A stretch of DNA of 40,867 nucleotides from contig CAYVFG010000006.1 of NCBI GenBank assembly GCA_964450915.1, positions 1 through 40,867 on the forward strand, read 5' to 3'. Positions 6,984-15,961 of the stretch are shown one piece after another. Position 1 is the stretch's first letter. Every line of letters begins with the position of its first letter. The notes beneath the pieces are model-generated. The model saw only the letters and a program-made list of their open reading frames with translations, was not told the origin of the DNA and did no database searches. A program made the position numbers and the translations under genes. Source of the DNA: HO2-45-11b sp964450915 (GTDB lineage Bacteria; Patescibacteriota; Andersenbacteria; UBA10190).

Positions 6984-8252
6984 ATGCAGAAGGAGTTGGA
7001 GTATTTATACCATTTGGAGCGATTTGGCATTAAGCCGGGACTTGCTGTTATGGAGGAGTTAATGGGCGTTTTAGGGCATCCGGAAAAATCTTTCAAAAGT
7101 ATTCATATTACCGGAACGAACGGAAAGGGGAGTACCTGCGCAATGCTGGAATCCGTATTACGGGAATCGGGAATAAAAACTGCTATGTATACCAGTCCGC
7201 ATTTGTATTTGTTTAATGAGCGGATAAAAATTTCTGGCGTTGCAATTCCCGATAGCGATTTGGTGAACTTGATACGAGAAATCCGCGATAGCGTTGAGAG
7301 AAATAATCTGCATCCTACGTTTTTCGAATTTACTACGGCATTAGCGTTTCTTTATTTTTCTCGATGCAATGTGGACATTGCGGTGATAGAAGTTGGGATG
7401 GGCGGAAGACTGGATGCCACAAATGTCATTACGCCATTGCTCTGCATTATTACGAATGTAGGGTTGGACCACATGGAATTTTTGGGCGATACGGTTGAAG
7501 AGATAGCCAGAGAAAAATCCGGAATTATTAAGCAGGGCGTTCCTGTTATTACGCGAGAAGAAGGTGCGGGTGTTGTAAAGATTTTAGAAGAAGAAGCTGA
7601 GCAAAAAAACACGCGTGTTATTCGAGCGCAAGGTAGCATGAAGGCAACAGTGTTGCGCGCAGATTTGAACGGGCAGGATGTTGAGGTTATCGGAAAGAAT
7701 GTTGCCATGCGAATGTATCTGCCGCTTTTAGGTGCGCATCAAATTAAGAATTTAGAAGTTGTCCTGGCTGCATGCGAGGAACTTGTGCGTGCAGGATTGC
7801 ATGTTTCGCAGGAAGATATTTGCAACGGTATTCGGTCGACGATATGGGAGGGTAGGTTGCAGGTAGTTTCTCAAAAGCCTCTTATCATAGTAGACGGAGC
7901 CCATAACAGGGATGGAGCACAGGCGCTTGCCAGGTTTTTAGAACCGATGCCAGCGTTTGATGTTCTGGTATATGCTGCTAAAAAAGGGAAAAATATTAAA
8001 GAAGTATTGAGTTTGCTATTGCCGAGATGCAAACGGGTTATTATTACAAAGGGTTCGTATATGCCAGAAGATCCGGAGATTATTGCTCGCATGGTCAAAG
8101 ATATGGGGTATCCTGCTGAAGTGCGTGACAATGCGCCTGATGCGGTTGGGCGGGGCTTGGAATATGCCGGCACAGACGGGAGTATGCTCATTGCGGGCTC
8201 GCTCTACATGATTCCTGATGCGCTAGCGTTTTTGAAACAATCCGGGGTATAA
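6984..8252 (+). CDS. folC: Folylpolyglutamate synthase / dihydrofolate synthase
   Basis: Mur-ligase-type enzyme that uses ATP to add glutamate to folates (and, in bifunctional members, to dihydropteroate), retaining cofactor in the cell. The 422-residue protein has MQKELEYLYHLERFGIKPGL, the P-loop GTNGKGST (44-51), SPHLYLFNERIKI, the metal and ATP segments VGMGGRLDATNVI and TNVGLDHMEFLGDT, AREKSGIIKQGVP, and VDGAHNRDGAQAL in the C-terminal domain. Although the frame is open further upstream, family similarity begins at MQKELEY; ATG 6972 is an alternative but would fall inside the -10 element. It belongs functionally with the thyX-folA-glyA genes although it is transcribed away from them. Whether it has dihydrofolate synthase activity cannot be judged from sequence. 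Confidence 0.93.
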   Translation: MQKELEYLYHLERFGIKPGLAVMEELMGVLGHPEKSFKSIHITGTNGKGSTCAMLESVLRESGIKTAMYTSPHLYLFNERIKISGVAIPDSDLVNLIREIRDSVERNNLHPTFFEFTTALAFLYFSRCNVDIAVIEVGMGGRLDATNVITPLLCIITNVGLDHMEFLGDTVEEIAREKSGIIKQGVPVITREEGAGVVKILEEEAEQKNTRVIRAQGSMKATVLRADLNGQDVEVIGKNVAMRMYLPLLGAHQIKNLEVVLAACEELVRAGLHVSQEDICNGIRSTIWEGRLQVVSQKPLIIVDGAHNRDGAQALARFLEPMPAFDVLVYAAKKGKNIKEVLSLLLPRCKRVIITKGSYMPEDPEIIARMVKDMGYPAEVRDNAPDAVGRGLEYAGTDGSMLIAGSLYMIPDALAFLKQSGV

Positions 8253-8259
8253 ATTTTAT

Positions 8260-10563
8260 ATGAACATTGTTCGTATCATTATCGTGACGTGTGTTGCGAT
8301 ATTTTGCATAGTTTTTGTGCGAGTTGCCCCCCTGTCTACCTCCCCCACTCAAATAGTAAAGTTCGATGATGCCCCAAGCGTCGTATCACTTCAGGCAAAC
8401 CAGCATCTTACGCAGAGAGTGCATTTGTCGAAAGGGGTGTATTCCGGAATACGATTTTTTTCAAACGATAAAACGTTGTCTGGCAGAATTGTTCGAGCTG
8501 TTATTATGGATAGGGAAGGAAAGGTTGTGTCTCAAGGAGATGCGGACTCGTTGTCGTACCTTCCGAATGATAACGTGCTGCAGATCGAAGTTGATACTGC
8601 TTGGTTTGCTGTTGCTCACGATGATTTTTACGTTCTTGATTTGTACTATCCTCATGGAGAGCCGTTGTCGGTGCGCGTCATGGAGCGAGATCAGAATTTG
8701 CCCGCAGTGCAAAAATTGGCAATTAATAAACAGACTCAATCCGCCATTATGTCGCTTTCATTTGTGAAGCGTGTCCCTACGGACTTTGGCGCTCAGCAGG
8801 GAGTAATGATCGGGGCGATTGCGATGATTTGCGTTGCGTTGCTTTCGGTTTTGAAAACAGGAAAACAAAAAATGATCGGAGCAATAGCGATAATTATTTT
8901 CCTTGCCCCTCTTGCAAGCCTCGGATATTTATTTCCAACAGGAAGCTTGGGGATTGCAGATTGGGATTTATACGTGCCCTTACACGATTCGTATCGCAAA
9001 GCAATTGTGCAGCTGCACACTTTTCCGTTTTGGGATCCGTATCCTTGCGGAGGTACGGCAGGATTGGGCGATCCGGAGTTCCCGGTATTTACGCCTACGT
9101 TTTTGCTGGTATTGCTTTTCGGCTCATCGCTTGGATTGCGACTGGATGTTATTTTATCTATCATAATCGGCGCAATCGGCATGCTTGTGCTTGCACGCAA
9201 GCTTGGCCGATCGGTTGAGGCGGGTCTTTTGGCCGGGCTTATTGTATCGTTTGGGGGAGTGAATTTAATAGAAAATGTCGAAGGCCATGTGAATATTCTT
9301 ACAGTGATGTGGATCCCGTGGATATTTTGGGCGTGGCTGTCGGTGTATCGAAAAGAAATGCGTCCAATAATACTTGGAATATTTCTAGCGCTGACCTTTT
9401 TAGGCGGGGGCGTATATTTGCTGATATATACAACTATTGCGTTTATTATTTTAACGCTCCTTGTTTCTCGGAAAAAAGATGCATTCTTTACTGCGCTCAC
9501 GTCAGGATTATGGGGGCTCGGTCTCGTGTCGTTTAAATTAGTTCCTGTTGTGTATTGGCTGAAGCAATTTACGGATAGGGTATATGTTCCGTCTTCGTAC
9601 ACGCTCCCGTGGCTTGGCGATATATTCTTTGGCCGGTATTTGCATGATACGTATATTATTTTAAATCAAAGCAGCGGATGGCACGAATATGGGGCATACA
9701 TCGGATATGGCGCGCTGGTATTGGCATTAATTGGGAGCGCGCATTTTTTCAAGAATCGTATTATTCGATCTTTGGGCATTGCAACGGTGTTGGCAATTGC
9801 GCTCTCAACACTTGGGCCGTTTCTTGCTCCAATCTTGGATCATATAAAATTTTTACCAAGATCTAATTTATCTCGAGTAATAGTATTTGCAGTGATTCCG
9901 ATTGCCCTTTTGGCGAGCTATGGAGTAGATAGGCTGCGCAGCTTTATGCCGAAATACGGCAACATTATTCAGGCGATCATTATAGGGATTATCGCAATCG
10001 ACCTTATAAGCTTGACGTACCAAATTTCTCAGCAAGCATTCGTATTGCCGCACGTTGTTCCGGCAATTTCTCCTGCTCCGTATCCGATTGCATACACGCC
10101 GAATCGGTATGATCAGGCAGGGCAGGGTTCGCGCACTACGCGAACGGCAGATGCATACTTTGCTGGGTACGGAACAGAGGCATACTGTTCAGTGCTCGGG
10201 CCCCAGTCGGCAGTACGGACTGTGTATGATGAGGGAGACACGGGCGCCGTCTCAGCTCTGGATTCTCGAGCAAAAGTAAGCATAATTTCTTGGAGCTACA
10301 ATACAGTGAAAGCTCGTGTCGATACGCCGGTTGCCACCCGCATCGTATTAAATGAAAATTATGCACAAGGCTGGATAGTAAATAGTAAGCCGGCCATCAT
10401 AGAATCAAATCGGCCCGCAATAGATGTGTCCGAAGGCAGCTCTGATATCGTGTTCCAATATAAGGCGCCTGGGTTTTTTATAGGCCTTTTTATAACAATA
10501 CTGACAATCGCGATGGCTTGTTACAGCTCTTTCGGTCGGCCGGATAGTCGCAGAAAAAAGTAA
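8260..10563 (+). CDS. Large YfhO-like/GT-C-type membrane protein
   Basis: A 767-residue polytopic membrane protein resembling YfhO-type and other GT-C glycosyltransferases, which take a polyprenyl-phosphate sugar and transfer it outside the membrane. An N-terminal signal-anchor (about 5-25) is followed by a soluble beta-rich region (about 30-175), then roughly a dozen hydrophobic segments (about 180-600) and an extracytoplasmic C-terminal domain ended by one more helix (about 735-755). The first long loop has the acidic stretch ADWDLYVPLHDSYRKAI and the FWDPYPCGGTAGLGDPEF segment, the region where GT-C enzymes carry their catalytic acid. Begins 7 nt after folC; TATAAA ends 6 nt before its ATG. 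Its end overlaps the convergent GT2 gene by 43 bp. Sugar and acceptor are unknown. Confidence 0.7.
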   Translation: MNIVRIIIVTCVAIFCIVFVRVAPLSTSPTQIVKFDDAPSVVSLQANQHLTQRVHLSKGVYSGIRFFSNDKTLSGRIVRAVIMDREGKVVSQGDADSLSYLPNDNVLQIEVDTAWFAVAHDDFYVLDLYYPHGEPLSVRVMERDQNLPAVQKLAINKQTQSAIMSLSFVKRVPTDFGAQQGVMIGAIAMICVALLSVLKTGKQKMIGAIAIIIFLAPLASLGYLFPTGSLGIADWDLYVPLHDSYRKAIVQLHTFPFWDPYPCGGTAGLGDPEFPVFTPTFLLVLLFGSSLGLRLDVILSIIIGAIGMLVLARKLGRSVEAGLLAGLIVSFGGVNLIENVEGHVNILTVMWIPWIFWAWLSVYRKEMRPIILGIFLALTFLGGGVYLLIYTTIAFIILTLLVSRKKDAFFTALTSGLWGLGLVSFKLVPVVYWLKQFTDRVYVPSSYTLPWLGDIFFGRYLHDTYIILNQSSGWHEYGAYIGYGALVLALIGSAHFFKNRIIRSLGIATVLAIALSTLGPFLAPILDHIKFLPRSNLSRVIVFAVIPIALLASYGVDRLRSFMPKYGNIIQAIIIGIIAIDLISLTYQISQQAFVLPHVVPAISPAPYPIAYTPNRYDQAGQGSRTTRTADAYFAGYGTEAYCSVLGPQSAVRTVYDEGDTGAVSALDSRAKVSIISWSYNTVKARVDTPVATRIVLNENYAQGWIVNSKPAIIESNRPAIDVSEGSSDIVFQYKAPGFFIGLFITILTIAMACYSSFGRPDSRRKK

Positions 10564-11255
10564 TGCAGTAATGTTTGGTATGCGTTTTGTATTGCTTTTT
10601 TTGATACCCTGGGGGAAGGCGAATTATAGCGGATAGGTATTTCGCAATTATTGTGATTTCGTAATAAATATCTGATTTCTGTTTGATAAAAATGAGCGGT
10701 AGATTGCAGCGGATAGGCAATAATTTTCTCTACCACGTCTCGATGAAATCCTTGATATCCGCTGGTCATATCTGCTAGTTTTGTTCCGAGCATTGCGTTA
10801 GAAAGCATCGTGCCTGTGCGAGAAAGCAATCTGCGATTGATCGGTGAATCTGTAATTGACCCTCCCGGAACCATTCTGCTCCCAAACACGCACTGATGCC
10901 CGGCTTCGAGCGCTCGAAGGAAATCGGGAAGCTGATGCGGATCGTGCGATAGCCCGGCATCCATTTCGATAATATATTCATTCCCTGCGTCGAATGCAGC
11001 ACGAAGGCCGCTTATGTAGGCATCCGGCAAGTGGCGATTTTCGGGAGCGAATATCGTTACGAAGCGCGGATCCTTTAAAGAAAGCTGCTGCGAAAGCTCG
11101 TATGTTCGATCTTGCGAAAAATTATTGATAACATGATAGACCGTTCCAGAGCCAATAGAGTCAAGAACCTCTGTAACTTCTTCGGCAAAGTGTTGAAAAT
11201 CCCTCTCCTCGTTTGCCATTGGAACAGTAACTGCCCAACTATGCCGTATGATCAT
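10521..11255 (-). CDS. GT2 glycosyltransferase, DPM1-like polyprenyl-phosphate sugar synthase
   Basis: Resembles dolichyl/polyprenyl-phosphate mannose synthases, which load a sugar from GDP- or UDP-sugar onto a lipid carrier for GT-C enzymes. In 244 residues the N-terminal strand AVTVPMANEERDF, the acidic segment EMDAGLSHDP (about 97-106), FGSRMVPGGS and the DMTSGYQGFHRDVVEKI segment follow the family order; there is no C-terminal membrane domain. The family's DxD (DAD) reads DAG here. Starts within the end of the upstream GT4 gene (17 bp overlap), and its 3' end overlaps the convergent membrane protein gene by 43 bp. The first ATG is needed to include the first beta strand. The transferred sugar is unknown. 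Confidence 0.82.
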   Translation of the reverse strand: MIIRHSWAVTVPMANEERDFQHFAEEVTEVLDSIGSGTVYHVINNFSQDRTYELSQQLSLKDPRFVTIFAPENRHLPDAYISGLRAAFDAGNEYIIEMDAGLSHDPHQLPDFLRALEAGHQCVFGSRMVPGGSITDSPINRRLLSRTGTMLSNAMLGTKLADMTSGYQGFHRDVVEKIIAYPLQSTAHFYQTEIRYLLRNHNNCEIPIRYNSPSPRVSKKAIQNAYQTLLHYFFLRLSGRPKEL

Positions 11256-12351
11256 ATGGTTGTAAAAATGCTAATTGCTTGTCGTAATGTGGGCGGTACT
11301 CGTATGCGTTGATTATATTTCTCACTCCTTGTTTATAGGATGGATACGCGTTTATGATCGAATGCACTGCGCGATCAATATCTTGAGAATTTTCTTCTAC
11401 GATTTCTCCTGCTTTAAATGAAGCAATTTCTTTGTGAAAATAAGTTGTTTTAGTAGTAATGACAGGCAGGCCATATGCTAAATAATCCTTAATTTTTGTT
11501 GGCTCGCAATACAGTGATAAATTGTTCGGATCATAATCGTATAGGGCAAATGCAATATGCCACCGAGAAGCGATTTCTTCGCGATTAGGTGCAAACCCGT
11601 GGAATGTTACTTTGTCTTCAATGGCAAGATCCCGCACCAAGTTCTTGTAGAAGTTCAGCTCGTACCCATCTCCTATAATATCCAGATGAAGCGGCGTCGT
11701 CGTTTCGTGCGCATATGCAAGCAATGTTTGAAGCCCTTGTCCGTGCCGAATACTCCCCATAAAACCTATGCGGAGCTTGCTTTCCAGCACGTCTTGACGG
11801 TTTGCAATGCGTAAGTCTGCAATTCCTAGTGACAATTGACTGCGCTGCAAGCTGCTTGCGCGCAGCGGGCTGTATATCGTCTCGATTGGAGGGCTCAAGT
11901 ATACGATGTAGGGAAGATGTCGATTATAAAAATCCAATAGCATGTGATAAAACCTCATAAATCCGGTTTTCTCGATATGGTAGTCTCCGATAATAAGAAC
12001 GAAGCGGAGATTTTTGATGGCAGAAAATACGCCATGTAATATGCAGAATATCGGATTTTCTACTATTACAATGCTGCCGTTTTTAACGCGGAACAGGAGT
12101 ATCGCGAGGAAGTAGATATAATGCGAAATTAATTTTACGAACTTGTTGTTAATGGGTACTTTCGGGAGGCTTTTCGAAATGCTATTCTTTCCATTATCAT
12201 ATTGCTCCATACGGCTCGGAACATTTGCATAGCCATTGGGAAAGTGGAATGTGGTTAAGTGCCGTGTGTTTTCTATGAGGTAATTCCTCAAGTTCCCCAT
12301 GTTCTTTATCGGTTCCGGGGTTACAAAGTAGATGCTGTTATATTTTTCCAT
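11239..12351 (-). CDS. GT4-family glycosyltransferase
   Basis: GT-B glycosyltransferase, about 370 residues. The N-terminal half is divergent (NSIYFVTPEPIKNMGNLRNYL; a hydrophobic stretch HYIYFLAILLFRV at about 80 may be membrane-associating). The C-terminal half is typical: LRIGFMGSIRHGQGLQTLL, LHLDIIGDGYE, KVTFHGFAPNREEIA, and the donor-site segment EPTKIKDYLAYGLPVITT. The start ATG at 12351 lies inside the end of the 1201-aa gene (14 bp overlap); an upstream TTG would add only five residues and is less likely. Part of a minus-strand glycan operon with the DPM1-like enzyme downstream. Substrate unknown. Confidence 0.8.
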   Translation of the reverse strand: MEKYNSIYFVTPEPIKNMGNLRNYLIENTRHLTTFHFPNGYANVPSRMEQYDNGKNSISKSLPKVPINNKFVKLISHYIYFLAILLFRVKNGSIVIVENPIFCILHGVFSAIKNLRFVLIIGDYHIEKTGFMRFYHMLLDFYNRHLPYIVYLSPPIETIYSPLRASSLQRSQLSLGIADLRIANRQDVLESKLRIGFMGSIRHGQGLQTLLAYAHETTTPLHLDIIGDGYELNFYKNLVRDLAIEDKVTFHGFAPNREEIASRWHIAFALYDYDPNNLSLYCEPTKIKDYLAYGLPVITTKTTYFHKEIASFKAGEIVEENSQDIDRAVHSIINAYPSYKQGVRNIINAYEYRPHYDKQLAFLQPYDHTA

Positions 12352-15300
12352 GGCGCAGGAATGCAATAATCATTCCTATTGTATACAGGAGAAGAGTGGC
12401 TGCTGACAACACTGTTCCTACATCCATGTATCGTTGAGGCCAGTATTCCATAACAATATCAATATTTTGAGTGGTTCCGAGGTTTGATTGAATTTCTTGA
12501 GGATCGATAATCCAGCCATTCATTAACGCGTTTATTTGTACGTGAGAGTCTTTTGAAATTTCTTGGCCGGGTTTCTTGAAAAGCAGTCGTTCCCATAGTG
12601 ATAGGTTTCTAGTTCCTTCGGGCCTTGCAAATACTTTCCAGCCAGCAGCAAAACGATTCGATAGTACGAGCATTCTTGGTGATGATCCGATATCGCTGAC
12701 GTGCAGCGAAATAGCAGTCGGGTCAATTTCTTCTGTTTTGGTGTTCAGGGATGATAATGGGGGATTCGCTGTTTGAATGAACCTTGACGGAAGGATGGGT
12801 ATCCGCGTGACTGCAATGGATGCGAATTGGGTTTGAGATGCGCCGCTTTCAGCCGGCACGTAGAGGATGAGGCTTGCATCGGGATGAATATTGCTCCCGT
12901 TAACTATAATATTCCTTGTTTGCCATTGACTGTTTGTTTCCGGGAGATGGATTGTTGCTTGCGACTGGTTGTCGTTGGGATAGAAGGTAACATGCGCATC
13001 AGTCCCTCGAATCGTTCGGTAGCGTATTGATACGAGATAGTCGTACGTCGGGTTAAAATCGTGTAGCGGAAGCGTTACGCATGCAATATGCTTTGCTGCC
13101 TGAACCGAGAGCGCTTGGATGTGGTCAGCCGTTTCCGTGATAGATGCCCTAATTCCATTTTTTTCAACAGAAGTGCTATCTGTATTATTGCAGTCGCTCG
13201 CACTTACGGACATGTCCGGCGAAAAAGTAGTTTGCGCCAATAGATTTGAGCCAGTAATCGCCGAGTCTGCTATCGTGGTATCTGATGCGTGATAGGGTTG
13301 CGTGGTTACGTGCGCAGTGTTATCGGGAATATCAGCATCAACTGTTGATATGAGCTGATAGGCGTCTAAGTGCATGTTGTCAAACAGTCCGTCTCCTGTA
13401 GGCTGATATAAATAGATAGTAGAATTGTGTGTGCCATCAGTGTCAAAGGAGAAGTCCGCATGCTGCCAGTTCGGCTTTTGGCTGAATTGTACAAGGGAAA
13501 GATCTTTCATTGTGTCCAATTGAAACACTTTTACATACCCCGCAGATCCCGATTTCTGCTGATAGTCGATGGATCCAAAATAGGTAGCAGGCTTGGATGC
13601 TGACGAAATAGTAATTCCAGTGCATGCGATATGGTTTTTCGCCGTTAGGTTTAATGAGCTTTCTCCATCTGTTGCGATAGGCGATTGCGATGAAGCGATC
13701 CCGTTCGCTTCTTTTGTCGTATTATCCGTATTGTTGCAATCTCCCGCGCTGTCCCATGTCCCCGCTTCGAAGGAAGCATCTTTGATAAGGGGATCGGAAT
13801 TGATTTTTGCGAGAAAAGAGATAGAGTTTTTTGATTGATGCAAGCGAGCGATGCCAAGCTGCATTGTCTGTGGCTGATCAGTGAACGCATAAAAATAATG
13901 TATTCCATTAATTGTGATTTCATAGTCTTGGTGTGTGTTCGGTGTTGATGCAAGCGTTATGTCTCCTGCAGGCATTCTTGCAATAACGGAAAGCAATTGG
14001 TCTGTTACTGCAAGGAAGATAGGAGCTATGGCGTCTTTTTTATCATCTCGCGTTACGGTTTGAAAAGTTCCTGAATCTGGGATTTTTACGTCACTATGCA
14101 CTTGGCCCTGTTCAATAGAAACGGCGCTCGGGGAGAAGGGTGCGTATTCCGAATTTGTGGCTACCGTACTCTCGATTTTCTGGAATGTTTGATCTGGAAC
14201 ATCCGATTGAAATACAAATGCGGTAGAGGTGTTCGGATCGATACCAGAAAAATCTTGAAGGTTTCCGTGTACGGCCACGAGATTATCTGCTAGGTATGCA
14301 TGGGGCTTTGCGTCTGGATTTTCCCAAATAGGCATATCGAGCGGAGCTTCTTGCATGAGGGTAAGATTGCTTGTGCTTGCTATGTTTTTCTCAAGATCAG
14401 CTTTTGAGGCGCTGTATAGCTGGTATACATTGTCAACTTGGTCTGCTGGTTCGCCGATGTAACGAATGCTTGCAAAATTTAGCAGTGCTTTAAAGGCGGG
14501 CTGTGTTGTTATGGAAAACGGATCTGTCTGATCTTGTACGAAAGGAAGCCAGTCTGCTCCGGTCAGCGCAGCAAGCGATAAGCGCGGATGGGTTTGCGAT
14601 GCAGTGCTAAAACGTTCGCTTGATGGTACCCATAATACTCTTCCGAACTTCTTGTCAGCTTCCAGTGCGGCATTGGTGGTAAGGAATTGTGTTTGTATGG
14701 TGTTAGGCACAGCCATCGCCTTAATGGACCCATTTGAAAGCGGAATAATATTAATAAGCATGACTGCGCTCAATCCGAGTATGAGCGCATTTGCGACTTT
14801 CTTGAATTTGCTTTGTACAACTAATAAGGATCCGGCACTGAGCGCGGAAAAGGCAATTGCGATTATAATTTTTAACTTTGACGATTCTCGAAAAAAATTA
14901 AACCCGGGAAAATGGTAATACAGCCAAGAATACGCCTGGGGAAACGGATTGTTTTCTTGTTTAACGAGAAAGATTCCGACAATTGCCACAAGGCTCCAGA
15001 ACCAGAAAAACGAATTTTTTTTCGCCCTTGGCCTTACGATAAGCCATGAAAATGCGATTATTGGAATAAGGTATTCCCACCGCGGTATCGGTTGCGGAAT
15101 AAAGTCTGTTAGCTGATTGCCTGACCAAAACGGATCATACAACGTGATCGCTTCGGCTACGTGATCATAGCTCCTAAAGAGCCCTCTGCTGACTATCGAT
15201 CCGTATCCTAAGGAAGAGTTTGCAAAAATAAATGGTACGAGCCAGTACAATTGGAATAACGCTACGGGAGTAATCGCGAAGAAGATGACTCGAAGCATCT

Positions 15301-15943
15301 TCCAGGATGGAGTGATTTTTCGTGAAATTGCTAAATATGCGCTATATGCAATAAGCATGAATGTCAGGATGTATAAAATACGTATTTCGAAAATAGAACA
15401 GACTCCAGTTATCGCGATAAACGATAGGATAGATTTTACGGTTTGCTTATGGAGCAGATCTCGTACGGCAATAAATAGCAGGGGTGCGAGGAAGTATACG
15501 ACTACGATGTGCAGATGCATCATTTCTCGCGCAAGAATATACGTGTTGAATAGATAAATCAGCGAGCCTGCAAATGCGCCAGATGGGTATCTTAATGTTT
15601 TAAGTAGAAATAGGTATATCGGTATAGGTGCTAAAATTGCAATTGGCCAAAGAAAGATAATTCTTTCCCATGCCGCAAATCCAAGATGAATTTTTGCAAG
15701 CAGCCCGCCGATAATATAGAGCAATGCAAACGTAGGCTGAGATATTCCAGTAGCCAGAGTTCCTGTTGCATCAAGAATCTTGGGGAAGGTCAAAGATTCG
15801 GAAAATACTTGGTTAGGTATGTACCAGTAATCGCCAGACGTAAAAATGCCTGGCAGAACAAGCCATTGCCAATGCGCAATTACGGATAGCGCAATCAGTA
15901 AAAAAAGCCCTCCAAATTTTTTTATGAATGCGTGAGAGAACAT
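12338..15943 (-). CDS. Giant GT-C-like membrane protein with two repeated extracytoplasmic domains (AftD-like)
   Basis: A 1201-residue protein with an N-terminal polytopic GT-C-like part (about 10-440; FTSGDYWYIPNQVF in the first outer loop provides the acidic residue), a long extracytoplasmic part (about 440-1165), and a final membrane helix (about 1175-1195). This layout resembles mycobacterial AftD/DUF3367 arabinofuranosyltransferases, which also carry carbohydrate-binding modules; the match is by architecture only. Two modules (about 725-865 and 905-1060) repeat the pattern DCNNTD...NGI...HIAC with the two cysteines 38 residues apart in both, suggesting a disulfide in each. It is the largest gene here, lies in the glycan operon after a GT2 gene and overlaps the next GT4 gene by 14 bp. 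An inverted repeat covers its start codon. Confidence 0.75.
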   Translation of the reverse strand: MFSHAFIKKFGGLFLLIALSVIAHWQWLVLPGIFTSGDYWYIPNQVFSESLTFPKILDATGTLATGISQPTFALLYIIGGLLAKIHLGFAAWERIIFLWPIAILAPIPIYLFLLKTLRYPSGAFAGSLIYLFNTYILAREMMHLHIVVVYFLAPLLFIAVRDLLHKQTVKSILSFIAITGVCSIFEIRILYILTFMLIAYSAYLAISRKITPSWKMLRVIFFAITPVALFQLYWLVPFIFANSSLGYGSIVSRGLFRSYDHVAEAITLYDPFWSGNQLTDFIPQPIPRWEYLIPIIAFSWLIVRPRAKKNSFFWFWSLVAIVGIFLVKQENNPFPQAYSWLYYHFPGFNFFRESSKLKIIIAIAFSALSAGSLLVVQSKFKKVANALILGLSAVMLINIIPLSNGSIKAMAVPNTIQTQFLTTNAALEADKKFGRVLWVPSSERFSTASQTHPRLSLAALTGADWLPFVQDQTDPFSITTQPAFKALLNFASIRYIGEPADQVDNVYQLYSASKADLEKNIASTSNLTLMQEAPLDMPIWENPDAKPHAYLADNLVAVHGNLQDFSGIDPNTSTAFVFQSDVPDQTFQKIESTVATNSEYAPFSPSAVSIEQGQVHSDVKIPDSGTFQTVTRDDKKDAIAPIFLAVTDQLLSVIARMPAGDITLASTPNTHQDYEITINGIHYFYAFTDQPQTMQLGIARLHQSKNSISFLAKINSDPLIKDASFEAGTWDSAGDCNNTDNTTKEANGIASSQSPIATDGESSLNLTAKNHIACTGITISSASKPATYFGSIDYQQKSGSAGYVKVFQLDTMKDLSLVQFSQKPNWQHADFSFDTDGTHNSTIYLYQPTGDGLFDNMHLDAYQLISTVDADIPDNTAHVTTQPYHASDTTIADSAITGSNLLAQTTFSPDMSVSASDCNNTDSTSVEKNGIRASITETADHIQALSVQAAKHIACVTLPLHDFNPTYDYLVSIRYRTIRGTDAHVTFYPNDNQSQATIHLPETNSQWQTRNIIVNGSNIHPDASLILYVPAESGASQTQFASIAVTRIPILPSRFIQTANPPLSSLNTKTEEIDPTAISLHVSDIGSSPRMLVLSNRFAAGWKVFARPEGTRNLSLWERLLFKKPGQEISKDSHVQINALMNGWIIDPQEIQSNLGTTQNIDIVMEYWPQRYMDVGTVLSAATLLLYTIGMIIAFLRHGKI

Positions 15944-15960
15944 ACGACAATATGTTCTCT
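15935..15960. promoter_or_regulatory. 10-bp inverted repeat over the start codon of the 1201-aa gene
   Basis: AGAGAACATA (15935-15944) and TATGTTCTCT (15951-15960) are perfect reverse complements around the 6-nt CGACAA. The start codon (15941-15943, minus) lies in one arm. A consensus -10 TATAAT on the minus strand (plus 15960-15965) adjoins the other arm, placing the transcription start within the repeat. It could act as an operator or as an mRNA hairpin hiding the start codon. Confidence 0.6.
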
Positions 15961-15961
15961 A

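Noticed and set aside
8793..9602. 269-aa open frame on the minus strand inside the YfhO-like gene
   Set aside because: It is antisense to a membrane-protein gene with clear similarity, has no promoter-like start signal, and its composition is that of an antisense shadow.
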